Positions 55,509-63,160 of a stretch of DNA of 64,000 bases are shown piece after piece. The DNA is taken from contig CAWEPG010000019.1 in NCBI GenBank assembly GCA_963810905.1, positions 1 through 64,000 of the forward strand. Reading direction: 5' to 3'. A program made the position numbers and the translations under genes. Position 1 is the stretch's first letter. Each line of letters begins with the position of its first letter. Source of the DNA: CAWBAT01 sp963810905. GTDB lineage: Bacteria; Acidobacteriota; Terriglobia; Versatilivoradales; Versatilivoraceae. The notes beneath the pieces were generated by a model that saw only the letters and a list, made by a program, of their open reading frames with translations, was not told the DNA's origin and ran no database searches.

Positions 55509-56576
55509 ATGGAAAGGTTTTTCCCCAAAAAACAGCTCGTATTGCTCGTTGCCTTTGCTTTGCTCTTAGCCGGCTCATGGACCTATGCGTCGTACCAGTA
55601 TCAGAAATCATCCCGCAGTATGGCTTCAGCCGGTCGCAATTTTCTAGCATCTCTCTCGCCTGAACAGAGAGCAAAGGCGAGCTTTCAATTTGGGGATGAT
55701 CAGCGGATGATCTGGCATTTCATTCCGGATTCCATGTTTCCACGAAAAGGGATCTCTTTCAAAGAACTCGATCCCGGTCAACAGAAGCTGGCCCATGCGT
55801 TCTTGAGCGCTGGATTGAGCCAGAGAGGGTATCAGAAAGCAACGACTATCATGAGTTTGGAATCTATCTTGAAGGAGCTTGAACAAGGAAAAGGTCCCGT
55901 CCGAGATCCGGATCTGTATTTCATCTCTTTGTTCGGGGAACCTTCTGAAAGCAAGACGTGGGGATGGAGATTCGAAGGGCATCATCTTTCTCTTAATTAC
56001 ACAGTGGTCGGCGGGCAATGGATTGCCAGTGCTCCGTCCTTCATGGGTTCTAATCCCGCTGAAGTCAAGCAAGGGCCTCGCGAGGGACTTCGAGTCTTGT
56101 CCCGGGAAGAGGATCTGGGCCGGGACCTTGTGAAATCTCTGGATAAGAAACAAACCGAACTTGCCGTTATCAATAAGGAAGCCCCCAAGGACATTATCAC
56201 CAGTAACGTGCGAAAGGTGGAACCGACAAATACCCAAGGGCTTCCGGTCAACAAGATGACAAAGCAGCAGGCCAGTCTCTTGATGGAATTGGTGGATGAA
56301 TATGCTCACAATTTGCCCGAGGATCTCGCGGAGCCGGAAATTGTCAAGATCCATAAGGCAGGGATTGATAAAATTCGATTTGCCTGGGCGGGGGGTTTTG
56401 AGCCTGGCACCGGTCATTATTACCGGATCCAAGGGCCCACGTTTTTAGTGGAGTACGATAATACTCAAAATAATGCTAATCATGCCCATTCGGTTTGGCG
56501 AGGACTTGAAGGTGACTGGGGACTCGATTTGTTGAAATTGCACTATGACCAGTCACATCGAACAAGCGAAAAGTAA
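55509..56576 (+). CDS. DUF3500 family protein
   Basis: 355 residues from ATG 55509, with GGAGGGAAG upstream. Signal anchor QLVLLVAFALLLAGSWTYAS, then the DUF3500 pattern: FLASLSPEQRAKASFQFGDD, RMIWHFIPDSMFPRKGISFK, LDPGQQKLAHAFLSAGLSQR, GYQKATTIMSLESILKELEQ, DPDLYFISLFGEPSESKTWG, WRFEGHHLSLNYTVVGGQWI and YYRIQGPTFLVEYDNTQNNA with NHAHSVWRGLEGDWG. Histidine- and aromatic-rich conserved blocks suggest an enzyme, but function is unknown. Exported to the periplasm. Next to DUF3108 and the glycan genes. Confidence 0.88.
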   Translation: MERFFPKKQLVLLVAFALLLAGSWTYASYQYQKSSRSMASAGRNFLASLSPEQRAKASFQFGDDQRMIWHFIPDSMFPRKGISFKELDPGQQKLAHAFLSAGLSQRGYQKATTIMSLESILKELEQGKGPVRDPDLYFISLFGEPSESKTWGWRFEGHHLSLNYTVVGGQWIASAPSFMGSNPAEVKQGPREGLRVLSREEDLGRDLVKSLDKKQTELAVINKEAPKDIITSNVRKVEPTNTQGLPVNKMTKQQASLLMELVDEYAHNLPEDLAEPEIVKIHKAGIDKIRFAWAGGFEPGTGHYYRIQGPTFLVEYDNTQNNANHAHSVWRGLEGDWGLDLLKLHYDQSHRTSEK

Positions 56577-56599
56577 TAGAACTGGGGGATACGAAGAAA

Positions 56600-57361
56600 A
56601 TGTCGGCAGCGAAGATCTGCATAGTTGTTCCCCTGGCTCTGATCTGCCTTTTGTTTCCTTCGTCGCTTCGATCCCAGAGTACCTCGGACAATAGTTCCTT
56701 CTCATCGGGTGAAAAGCTTTCCTTTCGAATCTCCTGGTCGAACGTAATGGAAGCCGGGAAAGCCGACCTCACTGTCAGTAACGAAGATTCTAAGAGAAAG
56801 GATTGCTTGCGGCTGGTATTGAAGGCCATGACAAGTCAATCCCTGGCAGGCGTGTATGATTTTAAAGATGAATTTGTTTCTGAATTTGACACTCGACTTT
56901 GGGCGCCTCGCTCCTTTCAGAAGAACTTCACCGAGAAGGCTCGCGTGGTCAATGAAAGAGTGGATTTTGATCAAGTAAACCGGTATGCGGTTCTGGCCCA
57001 ATCCAAAAAAGCCGCCCATAAAATTGCGATTGAAACAGGCACACAAGATCCGGTTTCTGCACTCTATGCCATGCGCACAATTGCTCTCAAGCCGGGGATG
57101 ATGCTTTCATTCCCTGTGATGGATGGGGGGCGAACTTTCCAGTTAGAGGCACGAGTCGTCTCCTTGGAGTTGATCACGACGAAGCTAGGCAGTTTCAACA
57201 GCCATCGAACGGAAATCCGCATCAGGCCAGTGGACTCCTCTTCGGGCGAGAGACACATTGTAATCTGGTTCAGCAATGATCCACGACGACTTCCTGTCCT
57301 TGCCACAGTGGCGCTCCCGGTGGGCGCTGCCGTTATTGAACTCATCGCTCGTACGCCGTGA
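56600..57361 (+). CDS. DUF3108 family exported protein
   Basis: 253 residues. Signal peptide ICIVVPLALICLLFPSSLRS, then the DUF3108 beta-rich fold: FSSGEKLSFRISWSNVMEAG, KADLTVSNED, LRLVLKAMTSQSLAGVYDFK, DEFVSEFDTRLWAPRSFQKN, QDPVSALYAMRTIALKPGMM and IVIWFSNDPRRLPVLATVAL. DUF3108 proteins are periplasmic, probably lipid- or glycan-related binding proteins of unknown role. It follows the DUF3500 gene by 23 bases and precedes the GT2 gene by 21, so it belongs to the same operon. Confidence 0.88.
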   Translation: MSAAKICIVVPLALICLLFPSSLRSQSTSDNSSFSSGEKLSFRISWSNVMEAGKADLTVSNEDSKRKDCLRLVLKAMTSQSLAGVYDFKDEFVSEFDTRLWAPRSFQKNFTEKARVVNERVDFDQVNRYAVLAQSKKAAHKIAIETGTQDPVSALYAMRTIALKPGMMLSFPVMDGGRTFQLEARVVSLELITTKLGSFNSHRTEIRIRPVDSSSGERHIVIWFSNDPRRLPVLATVALPVGAAVIELIARTP

Positions 57362-57382
57362 GCCATATGTGCAGGAGCTCCG

Positions 57383-58390
57383 ATGAAGCTGATTATCCAA
57401 ATTCCCTGCTTTAATGAAGAGGCTACGCTTCCAGCTACACTTGCCGATTTGCCTAAGAAGATTCCCGGGATCGACGAGATTGATATCTTGATTATCAACG
57501 ACGGCTCCACGGATGCAACTTTGAAGATTGCGAGACAACATGGGGTCGATCACATCATCGAGTTCAGTAAAAACCAAGGACTCGCTTTTGCATTTCAGAC
57601 CGGCTTGGATGCCTGCTTGAAGCTGGGCGCCGATTTGATCGTTAACACGGATGCCGACAACCAGTATTGTGGGGCTGATATCCCGAAGCTGGTTGGGCCG
57701 ATTCTGGAAGGTAAAGCGGACCTCGTTGTGGGTACTCGCGATATTAGAGCGATAGATCATTTCTCCTCAACCAAAAAATGGCTGCAACGAGTCGGGAGTT
57801 GGGTAGTTCGCAGGGCCTCGGGTAGTCTGATCCGGGACACGACAAGCGGATTCCGTGCATTTAATCGGGAAGCCGCCTTACGCACGATCGTCCATTCGAA
57901 GTTCTCTTATACTCTCGAAACACTCGTTCATGCTGGAGCCGGCCCGCTGTCGGTCGAGCAAGTTCCGATTCGGGTCAATGAAAAATTGCGGGAATCACGT
58001 CTGGCAGGGTCAACTTGGGTTTATTTGAAGAAATCGACTGCGACCTTGTTGCGAATTTATTCCATGATCAACCCTTTACGGGTATTTTTGTTAATCGGAG
58101 GGACGGTCTTTGGCCTCGGTTTTCTCTTGGGAGTGCGGTACTTGTATTATTACATCGTGGCTACAGCTTCGGGACATATTCAATCCCTGATCTTGGCGGC
58201 AATTCTAATGCTCGTAGGGTTTCAGACCATGGTGATCGGCCTTGTAGCCGATTTGATCGGCGCCAATCGAAGGCTTTCAGAAGATATCCTTTATCGCTTG
58301 CGCAGAATCGAGATCGAGGGAATTCAGAAAAAAGAAGTTGAACGCGACAGACCCCAGGAAACAGCCCAGTCAGTCCAGAATCGGCGGTAA
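57383..58390 (+). CDS. GT2 glycosyltransferase with C-terminal membrane helices (DPM1-like)
   Basis: 335 residues. GT-A catalytic domain: IIQIPCFNEEATLPATLADL, IDILIINDGSTDATLKIAR, GLAFAFQTGLDACLKLGADL, the metal motif NTDADNQYCGADIPKLVGPI and DTTSGFRAFNREA. Two helices near residues 228-290 (FLLIGGTVFGLGFLLGVRYL; IQSLILAAILMLVGFQTMVI) place it in the polyprenyl-phosphate hexose synthase group (ArnC/DPM1-like). It probably transfers a sugar from a nucleotide donor to undecaprenyl phosphate. Stop overlaps the start of the next GT by one base. AGGAG six bases before the ATG. Confidence 0.9.
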   Translation: MKLIIQIPCFNEEATLPATLADLPKKIPGIDEIDILIINDGSTDATLKIARQHGVDHIIEFSKNQGLAFAFQTGLDACLKLGADLIVNTDADNQYCGADIPKLVGPILEGKADLVVGTRDIRAIDHFSSTKKWLQRVGSWVVRRASGSLIRDTTSGFRAFNREAALRTIVHSKFSYTLETLVHAGAGPLSVEQVPIRVNEKLRESRLAGSTWVYLKKSTATLLRIYSMINPLRVFLLIGGTVFGLGFLLGVRYLYYYIVATASGHIQSLILAAILMLVGFQTMVIGLVADLIGANRRLSEDILYRLRRIEIEGIQKKEVERDRPQETAQSVQNRR

Positions 58391-59532
58391 TGAAGTTTTC
58401 GGTTATAGGTCCTACTCATCCCTTCCGTGGTGGAATCTCACATTACACTACGCTCCTGGTGCGAAAGCTTCGTACCCGGCATGACGTGCAATTTATCTCA
58501 TATTCCCGGCAGTATCCTTCCTGGCTCTATCCTGGAGCCACGGATCGTGACCCAAGCACGGTCCCGATGATCGAAGAACAAATTGATGGTAGGTTTGATG
58601 CCCTTAGCTTTCGGCAATGGTGGAAGATTTCTGGAAAAGTCGGACAGAATGGACCTGATTTAGTCATCCTGCCTTGGTCTGCAGTTTATTGGTCGCCATT
58701 CTATGGCATGTTTCTTCTAGGTTTGAGACGTTTCAGAAACGTCAGGGTGCTGTTTATTTGTCACAACGTTCTTGAGCACGAATCTTCGTTTCTCAAATCA
58801 GCGATCTCCAAAATCGCCTTAAGCCATGGGGACGCGTACGTGACTCACTCTGAATGGGATCGAAGAAATCTTTTGTCCTGGCTAGGAAAATTTCGGGAAC
58901 ACCATGTCAAAGCTTGTGTCCATCCGCTCTACCAGCCTTTTTCGGTGGGACGGCTTAATAAAGAAGAGGCTCGTGCCCGGCTAGGGATCAAGGGAGAAAG
59001 AGTCTTGTTATTCTTTGGTTTTATTCGAGAATATAAAGGGCTCGAGTATTTACTTCGCAGTATCCCACTGCTTTTAAGGGAAATCCCGATCCACCTCATC
59101 ATTGCGGGGGAAGTCTGGGGGGATCCCACACCGTATACTGAATTGATTCGGGAACTAGGTATTGATCGTCATGTCTCATTTTTCAACCGTTATGTTCCGA
59201 ACGAAGAGGTTTCAGTTTTTTTTGATGCGGCGGATCTCGTGACGATTCCCTATGTCTCTGCTACGCAGAGTGGGGTTGTGCAGCTCGCTTTTGCATTTGA
59301 CAAGCCGGTAGTGGTAGGGAAGGTAGGTGGTCTTTCGGAAGCCGTGGAAGATGGGAAGACAGGGTATCTCATCCCACCTCGAAGTCCTGAAGCGATCGCC
59401 CAGGCGATTGCAAATTTTTATCAAAGCGGCCGGGCACCTGAAATGGTAATGGCGATTCAGGAGATGCAATCCAGAGATAGTTGGATCACGTTGACCGGCG
59501 CCATTGAAGAATTGGCGGCCTCTCCCAGATAG
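58390..59532 (+). CDS. GT4 family glycosyltransferase
   Basis: 380 residues. GT-B fold: PTHPFRGGISHYTTLLVRKL (N-lobe acceptor loop), VLFICHNVLEHESSFLKSAI, GERVLLFFGFIREYKGLEYL (R-x-Y-K-G), LIIAGEVWG, YVPNEEVSVFFDAADLVTIP and the donor block YVSATQSGVVQLAFAFDKPV with VVGKVGGLSEAVEDGKTGYL. The canonical E-x7-E is replaced by S-x-x-Q-S-G type residues. Likely adds a sugar to a lipid-linked glycan in the cytoplasm. One-base overlap with the GT2 gene shows coupling. Confidence 0.88.
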   Translation: MKFSVIGPTHPFRGGISHYTTLLVRKLRTRHDVQFISYSRQYPSWLYPGATDRDPSTVPMIEEQIDGRFDALSFRQWWKISGKVGQNGPDLVILPWSAVYWSPFYGMFLLGLRRFRNVRVLFICHNVLEHESSFLKSAISKIALSHGDAYVTHSEWDRRNLLSWLGKFREHHVKACVHPLYQPFSVGRLNKEEARARLGIKGERVLLFFGFIREYKGLEYLLRSIPLLLREIPIHLIIAGEVWGDPTPYTELIRELGIDRHVSFFNRYVPNEEVSVFFDAADLVTIPYVSATQSGVVQLAFAFDKPVVVGKVGGLSEAVEDGKTGYLIPPRSPEAIAQAIANFYQSGRAPEMVMAIQEMQSRDSWITLTGAIEELAASPR

Positions 59533-59597
59533 TGCAGTGGGGAGGTGCCACAAGCTTGCTATTCCCATCGTGAAGATTAAGGGTCAGTGGGGAGCGG

Positions 59598-60350
59598 TTG
59601 CATAAGCTTAGACATTTTATGGTCAATGACGAGCGTTTCCTGGACCGATTTAGCTTTCGCGAGCAGTATCTGGCAACTCGATCGGCCAAGGCAGCGAAAA
59701 TTATTGCGGTCCTGCGCGAAGAGGGTGTGCAATGCGAACGTTCTATGCTTCTGGATATAGGGTGCAGCCAGGGTCAGATTACTTATCAAATGGCACAGGT
59801 CTTCCATTCTGTGATCGGGATGGATCTTAACAACGAAGGATGGGAGGCCTCGTCATCGCTGCAATTTGTCCAAGCGGATGCGTGCCAGTTGCCCTTAGCC
59901 ACGGGCCTGTTTGATGTGGTTCTCTTGAATCACACGATCGAACATGTCGCATCGCCGCAGCTTTTGATGAAAGAAGTTTGGCGAGTGTTGCGCCGAAACG
60001 GAGTCTGTTACCTGGCGTGCCCTAATCGATATTCAATTATCGAGCCACACTACCGCCTGCCGTTTCTGTCGTGGATTCCACGCTCGTTGGCAGATCGTTA
60101 TGTCCGTTTGGCGCGCCGAGGAGAAACCTACCTGGATAACATGCCGAGCTATGGGAAGCTCAGGGATCTGGCGCGTCCCTTTGGCTTAAAAGATCTTACG
60201 GTGACGATCCTTAAAAATCCGGAAAGGTACTTGAAAAGCGATCCTCAATTGCTCCGCAAGACTAAACTCATCAGTTGGCTACCTCCATGGCTCTTGAAAT
60301 TGCTGGGCCCATTATTACCCGTATGGATCCTCGTTTTGAGAAAAGAGTGA
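59598..60350 (+). CDS. Class I SAM-dependent methyltransferase
   Basis: 250 residues from TTG 59598 (GGGGAG five bases upstream), or 243 from ATG 59619. Rossmann methyltransferase: motif I LDIGCSQGQITYQMA, motif II GMDLN, PLATGLFDVVLLNHTIEHV (Methyltransf_11), LLMKEVWRVLRRNGVCYLAC. The C-terminal part (NRYSIIEPHYRLPFLSWIPR) ends with a hydrophobic stretch WLLKLLGPLLPVWILVLRK, suggesting membrane association as in lipid- or glycan-modifying methyltransferases. In the GT cluster, so a sugar or polyprenyl acceptor is likely; not proven. Confidence 0.88.
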   Translation: MHKLRHFMVNDERFLDRFSFREQYLATRSAKAAKIIAVLREEGVQCERSMLLDIGCSQGQITYQMAQVFHSVIGMDLNNEGWEASSSLQFVQADACQLPLATGLFDVVLLNHTIEHVASPQLLMKEVWRVLRRNGVCYLACPNRYSIIEPHYRLPFLSWIPRSLADRYVRLARRGETYLDNMPSYGKLRDLARPFGLKDLTVTILKNPERYLKSDPQLLRKTKLISWLPPWLLKLLGPLLPVWILVLRKE

Positions 60351-60354
60351 GAAC

Positions 60355-61170
60355 TTGAATCGGTTTGGTAATCCCACCTTAGCTTATCTTTATCGTCGCT
60401 GGTCAGCCCGGCAACTTGTCAAAGACGTCCAACCAGGGCGATTCTTAGAGGTAGGGGTGGGCAGCGGTCACTTTTATGAAGATCTCTTGATGCGAGGGTT
60501 CCATGGATTGGTTCTGGATCTCAATCTAGAACTGATCGCGGAGCATCAAGCCACTGATTTATCGCATCAAGGCACGATTGAATTTCGATCGCTTGACTTT
60601 TTCCAAATCGCAGAACAATTCGAGCTGGTCGTTGCATTCGAGGTCTTGGAACACTATGAGCAGGACTTTGCATGCCTTGCGCAATGGCGAAAACTCCTTA
60701 AGCCAGGAGGAACCTTGATCTTTTCGGTGCCAGCTCATATGAATCAATGGACTGAAAATGACAGGCGCGCGGGCCATGCCAGGCGCTATGAGAAGGCCGA
60801 ATTACTGGAGAAGCTCCGGAAAATAGGACTGAACGTGCAGGAAATTTGGTGTTATGGTTTTCCCATTCTTAACTGGACTTATCCGCTTTCATCGCGTTTT
60901 CAATTGAGCAGAGATGCGAAGAAATTCAAGGGAGCAGCTTCTCCTATTCGAACCCCTGAAGACTCAATGGTCAGTTCTGAAGGGGCTGAACACAGGTCGA
61001 ATTCCATGATGACCAACTTTGTGAGTACTTACGGTAGTGGGACACGTCGGTTCGCAAGGCTTCCAAGACTCTTGTTTTCTGAAGGGATTTGGTGGCCATT
61101 CCTGCAAATTCAAATGTTATGGCTAAGGAAGGACTGCGGGACGGGGTACATTGTTAAGTGCTGCCGTTGA
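60355..61170 (+). CDS. Class I SAM-dependent methyltransferase
   Basis: 271 residues from TTG 60355, four bases after the previous stop. FLEVGVGSGHFYEDLLMRGF (motif I), GLVLDLNLELIAEHQ, FELVVAFEVLEHYEQD and LLKPGGTLIFSVPAHMNQWT (motif III, with S-V-P-A-H as in UbiE/Methyltransf_12), ENDRRAGHARRYEKAEL. The second half is hydrophobic and basic with no clear helix, again unlike soluble small-molecule methyltransferases. Paralogous to its neighbour at only low level. Both appear in one operon. Confidence 0.88.
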   Translation: MNRFGNPTLAYLYRRWSARQLVKDVQPGRFLEVGVGSGHFYEDLLMRGFHGLVLDLNLELIAEHQATDLSHQGTIEFRSLDFFQIAEQFELVVAFEVLEHYEQDFACLAQWRKLLKPGGTLIFSVPAHMNQWTENDRRAGHARRYEKAELLEKLRKIGLNVQEIWCYGFPILNWTYPLSSRFQLSRDAKKFKGAASPIRTPEDSMVSSEGAEHRSNSMMTNFVSTYGSGTRRFARLPRLLFSEGIWWPFLQIQMLWLRKDCGTGYIVKCCR

Positions 61171-61199
61171 TCGGGATATTATCTTGCCTAAGGAGATCC

Positions 61200-61469
61200 T
61201 TAATCGTGGGAGGGTGTTTTTTTCGGTAATCTCTTCTTGGGGACGACTTGAATGCCTTGGATATTGTGGAAGGGAATCAGATAGGGCCCTGAAGGCCCAT
61301 CAATTTTTAGGCCCGACGAACATAACTGGTATTCACGAAGCTCAATTCGGTACCCTTCGTCTAAGGTCAAGAGCACGGACGGGGGTTCTCCGCGAAGGTC
61401 AGTGAGCCTTTGAAGACTTGGAAAGTTCTGCTCAAAATATCTGCGCGAAAAACTCGGGTACCTTTTCAT
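61200..61469 (-). CDS. Hypothetical protein, coupled to a small membrane protein
   Basis: 89 residues. KRYPSFSRRYFEQNFPSLQR, LTLDEGYRIELREYQLCSSG and YLIPFHNIQGIQVVPKKRL suggest a short beta-rich domain; no family recognised. Its ATG overlaps the stop of the upstream gene in ATGA (61466-61469), good evidence for real, coupled genes. It is convergent with the methyltransferase operon. Confidence 0.5.
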   Translation of the reverse strand: MKRYPSFSRRYFEQNFPSLQRLTDLRGEPPSVLLTLDEGYRIELREYQLCSSGLKIDGPSGPYLIPFHNIQGIQVVPKKRLPKKTPSHD

Positions 61470-61651
61470 CGATTACCCAGTTTGGCACTGGAACCAAGGA
61501 TTATGGATTCCAGACCATGCCGAGCCAATCGTGTGATCTTAAGAGACTTCGGCTGAGTCGAACTGGCAAAAGTTCGCCTCAGAGATAAGCTCATGATCAC
61601 AAGTAGGCATCCAAGGATTAATAGGATTCTGGCTTCATTGATGCCAATCAT
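61466..61651 (-). CDS. Small membrane protein
   Basis: 61 residues from ATG 61651 (GGAGAA nine bases upstream); longer in-frame starts exist. MIGINEARILLILGCLLVIM is a hydrophobic N-terminal anchor followed by SLRRTF and a basic soluble tail (KSLKITRLARHGLESII). Stop overlaps the next start in ATGA. Function unknown. Confidence 0.5.
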   Translation of the reverse strand: MIGINEARILLILGCLLVIMSLSLRRTFASSTQPKSLKITRLARHGLESIILGSSAKLGNR

Positions 61652-61929
61652 ATTTTCGGGTTCTCCACAGGTATTACGGTTAGGCCAAAGAATTAACAAT
61701 TAAGCACAAGCAAGAATCATGCCGATATCTTGCTTGTTCTAAGTGGTTGTTTTTCAATAAGCTAGTGGTTTATCAATCGGTTCAGAGATAATTGTGGTGA
61801 ATGATATCTCCATTTATTGACAAATGGTTGCTTACTTTGAACCAATTTCAATGGGAGGCGGGGATTGTAAAAGAAAGGAATTTTCGAGAATCTTATACAT
61901 AAGACGATCTTTGCCAGGAGCAATTCTCT

Positions 61930-62649
61930 GTGAGTAAAGTTATGATTACAGGATCCAATGAAGAACAGGATTTGGAGAATAATCAATCAAAACCTTCGGC
62001 CGTGCAGCAGGAGCAGAAAGACGATGCAAATCCAGTAAAAGCTGAAGGCGGTAAGATGGCCTTCTTAAGGGGGATAGCCATTTCTCCTTGGGCCTCTTTA
62101 GGAGTAATTCTGTTGGCCGCCTTCTTACTCTTTCCGGCGTACAAAGGATTCACTTCCGGAAGAGAAATTCGACACTTGAGGGAAGAACTAGGGAGCGCAA
62201 ATGAGTCATTGTCATTGTCAAGAACCCTTGTTTCGAAGCTCGAAAATGATCTTTATCGAGTAGGGTTGCAGGGACGAGGGCGGGTTGGGGAGCACCCGTC
62301 GGCAGGTCTGGGGCTTTTGGTCTCCCCAGTCCTTTCTTTGGAACCAAAAAAATCAGGGTTGCCTGATTTAATCCATATCGATTTCAGGAATAATGAAGAA
62401 TCTGTCCTAGCCTTTGACTTGACTCCGTTCAACTTTGAGGAACTCCAAGTGAGTATTACGCAGGAAAGGAATTTGGTCTGGATTCAGACCATTTCAGTTC
62501 CTTCCAAGAGGCTATATGGTCAAAATTTAGTCACGTTTGTGTTGACCCGCGAGGCGTTGAGTGCCGGTGAATACAAGATTAAACTTGATGGAAATCCTTC
62601 GAGGGAGATCAAACGGTTAGGTGAATTTGATCTCACGATTGAGAGGTGA
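61930..62649 (+). CDS. Membrane-anchored protein with short coiled coil and beta domain, unknown
   Basis: 239 residues from GTG 61930, with CAGGAG about nine bases upstream. Polar, Q/E-rich N-terminus (about 1-45) followed by one transmembrane helix (WASLGVILLAAFLLFPAYKG, about 53-72), a coiled-coil stretch (REIRHLREELGSANESLSLS, 78-100) and a periplasmic beta domain (DLIHIDFRNNEESVLAFDLT; NLVWIQTISVPSKRLYGQNL). The layout is that of FecR-like or anti-sigma-type regulators, but no zinc finger or cognate ECF sigma factor is adjacent. Sits between envelope genes and the MerR/sigma pair; role not assigned. Confidence 0.65.
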   Translation: MSKVMITGSNEEQDLENNQSKPSAVQQEQKDDANPVKAEGGKMAFLRGIAISPWASLGVILLAAFLLFPAYKGFTSGREIRHLREELGSANESLSLSRTLVSKLENDLYRVGLQGRGRVGEHPSAGLGLLVSPVLSLEPKKSGLPDLIHIDFRNNEESVLAFDLTPFNFEELQVSITQERNLVWIQTISVPSKRLYGQNLVTFVLTREALSAGEYKIKLDGNPSREIKRLGEFDLTIER

Positions 62650-62667
62650 GTGCAGAAATGGTTCAGT

Positions 62668-63048
62668 TTAAGAAATGGATTTTCGCCGCTTAACCCGAAT
62701 ATTCCCTTTTCCGACAGGACCCTTACATGCCACTCCTCGCTTCAGGTAGGCCGTACACTCACAGCAATCATTGCAAGGGCTGATATCAAAACACGGCACA
62801 AATTTCATCAACTTCCCAATCCCTTTCAAATTAATTCCTTCCACTTTCATGAATCGGCGGATGCACTTTAGCCAGACAATGTCATTGGCTGAATAATAGC
62901 GATCCCGATTACGGCGAGTAGGTGTGATGATGCCATTTTTTTCATAAACGCGCAGTGTTTGGTCAGTAACTTTGAGAAGTTCAGCAACGACTCCAATGGA
63001 GTAAAGGGGCATTTCGGGATTGTTAATTTCTACTGGAAGACTCGTCAT
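62668..63048 (-). CDS. MerR family regulator with C-terminal cysteine cluster
   Basis: 126 residues from ATG 63048 (MTSLPVEINNPEMPLYSIGV), with AGGGAG nine bases upstream. Winged-helix MerR domain: YSIGVVAELLKVTDQTLRVY, EKNGIITPTRRNRDRYYSAN, DIVWLKCIRRFMKVEGINLK. C-terminal cysteines at about 86, 92, 95, 96, 98 and 108 (VPCFDISPCNDCCECTAYLK…VAC) could hold an iron-sulfur cluster or zinc. Organised like HspR or SoxR-type sensors but in its own pattern. Lies next to and downstream of the sigma factor on the same strand. Confidence 0.82.
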   Translation of the reverse strand: MTSLPVEINNPEMPLYSIGVVAELLKVTDQTLRVYEKNGIITPTRRNRDRYYSANDIVWLKCIRRFMKVEGINLKGIGKLMKFVPCFDISPCNDCCECTAYLKRGVACKGPVGKGNIRVKRRKSIS

Positions 63049-63160
63049 GTTAAAGCTCCCTTGAAATTCTGTCCTAAACTGCAAATCACAGGATGACCGG
63101 AAGGCTGTCCAGCTCGTTCAAGTTCTCTCGGTGCCGGTTTGGACACATCATTCTAACATC

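Noticed and set aside
55644..56432. A 262-codon open frame antisense to the DUF3500 gene
   Set aside because: The sense frame has a signal anchor and family blocks; the antisense frame has none.
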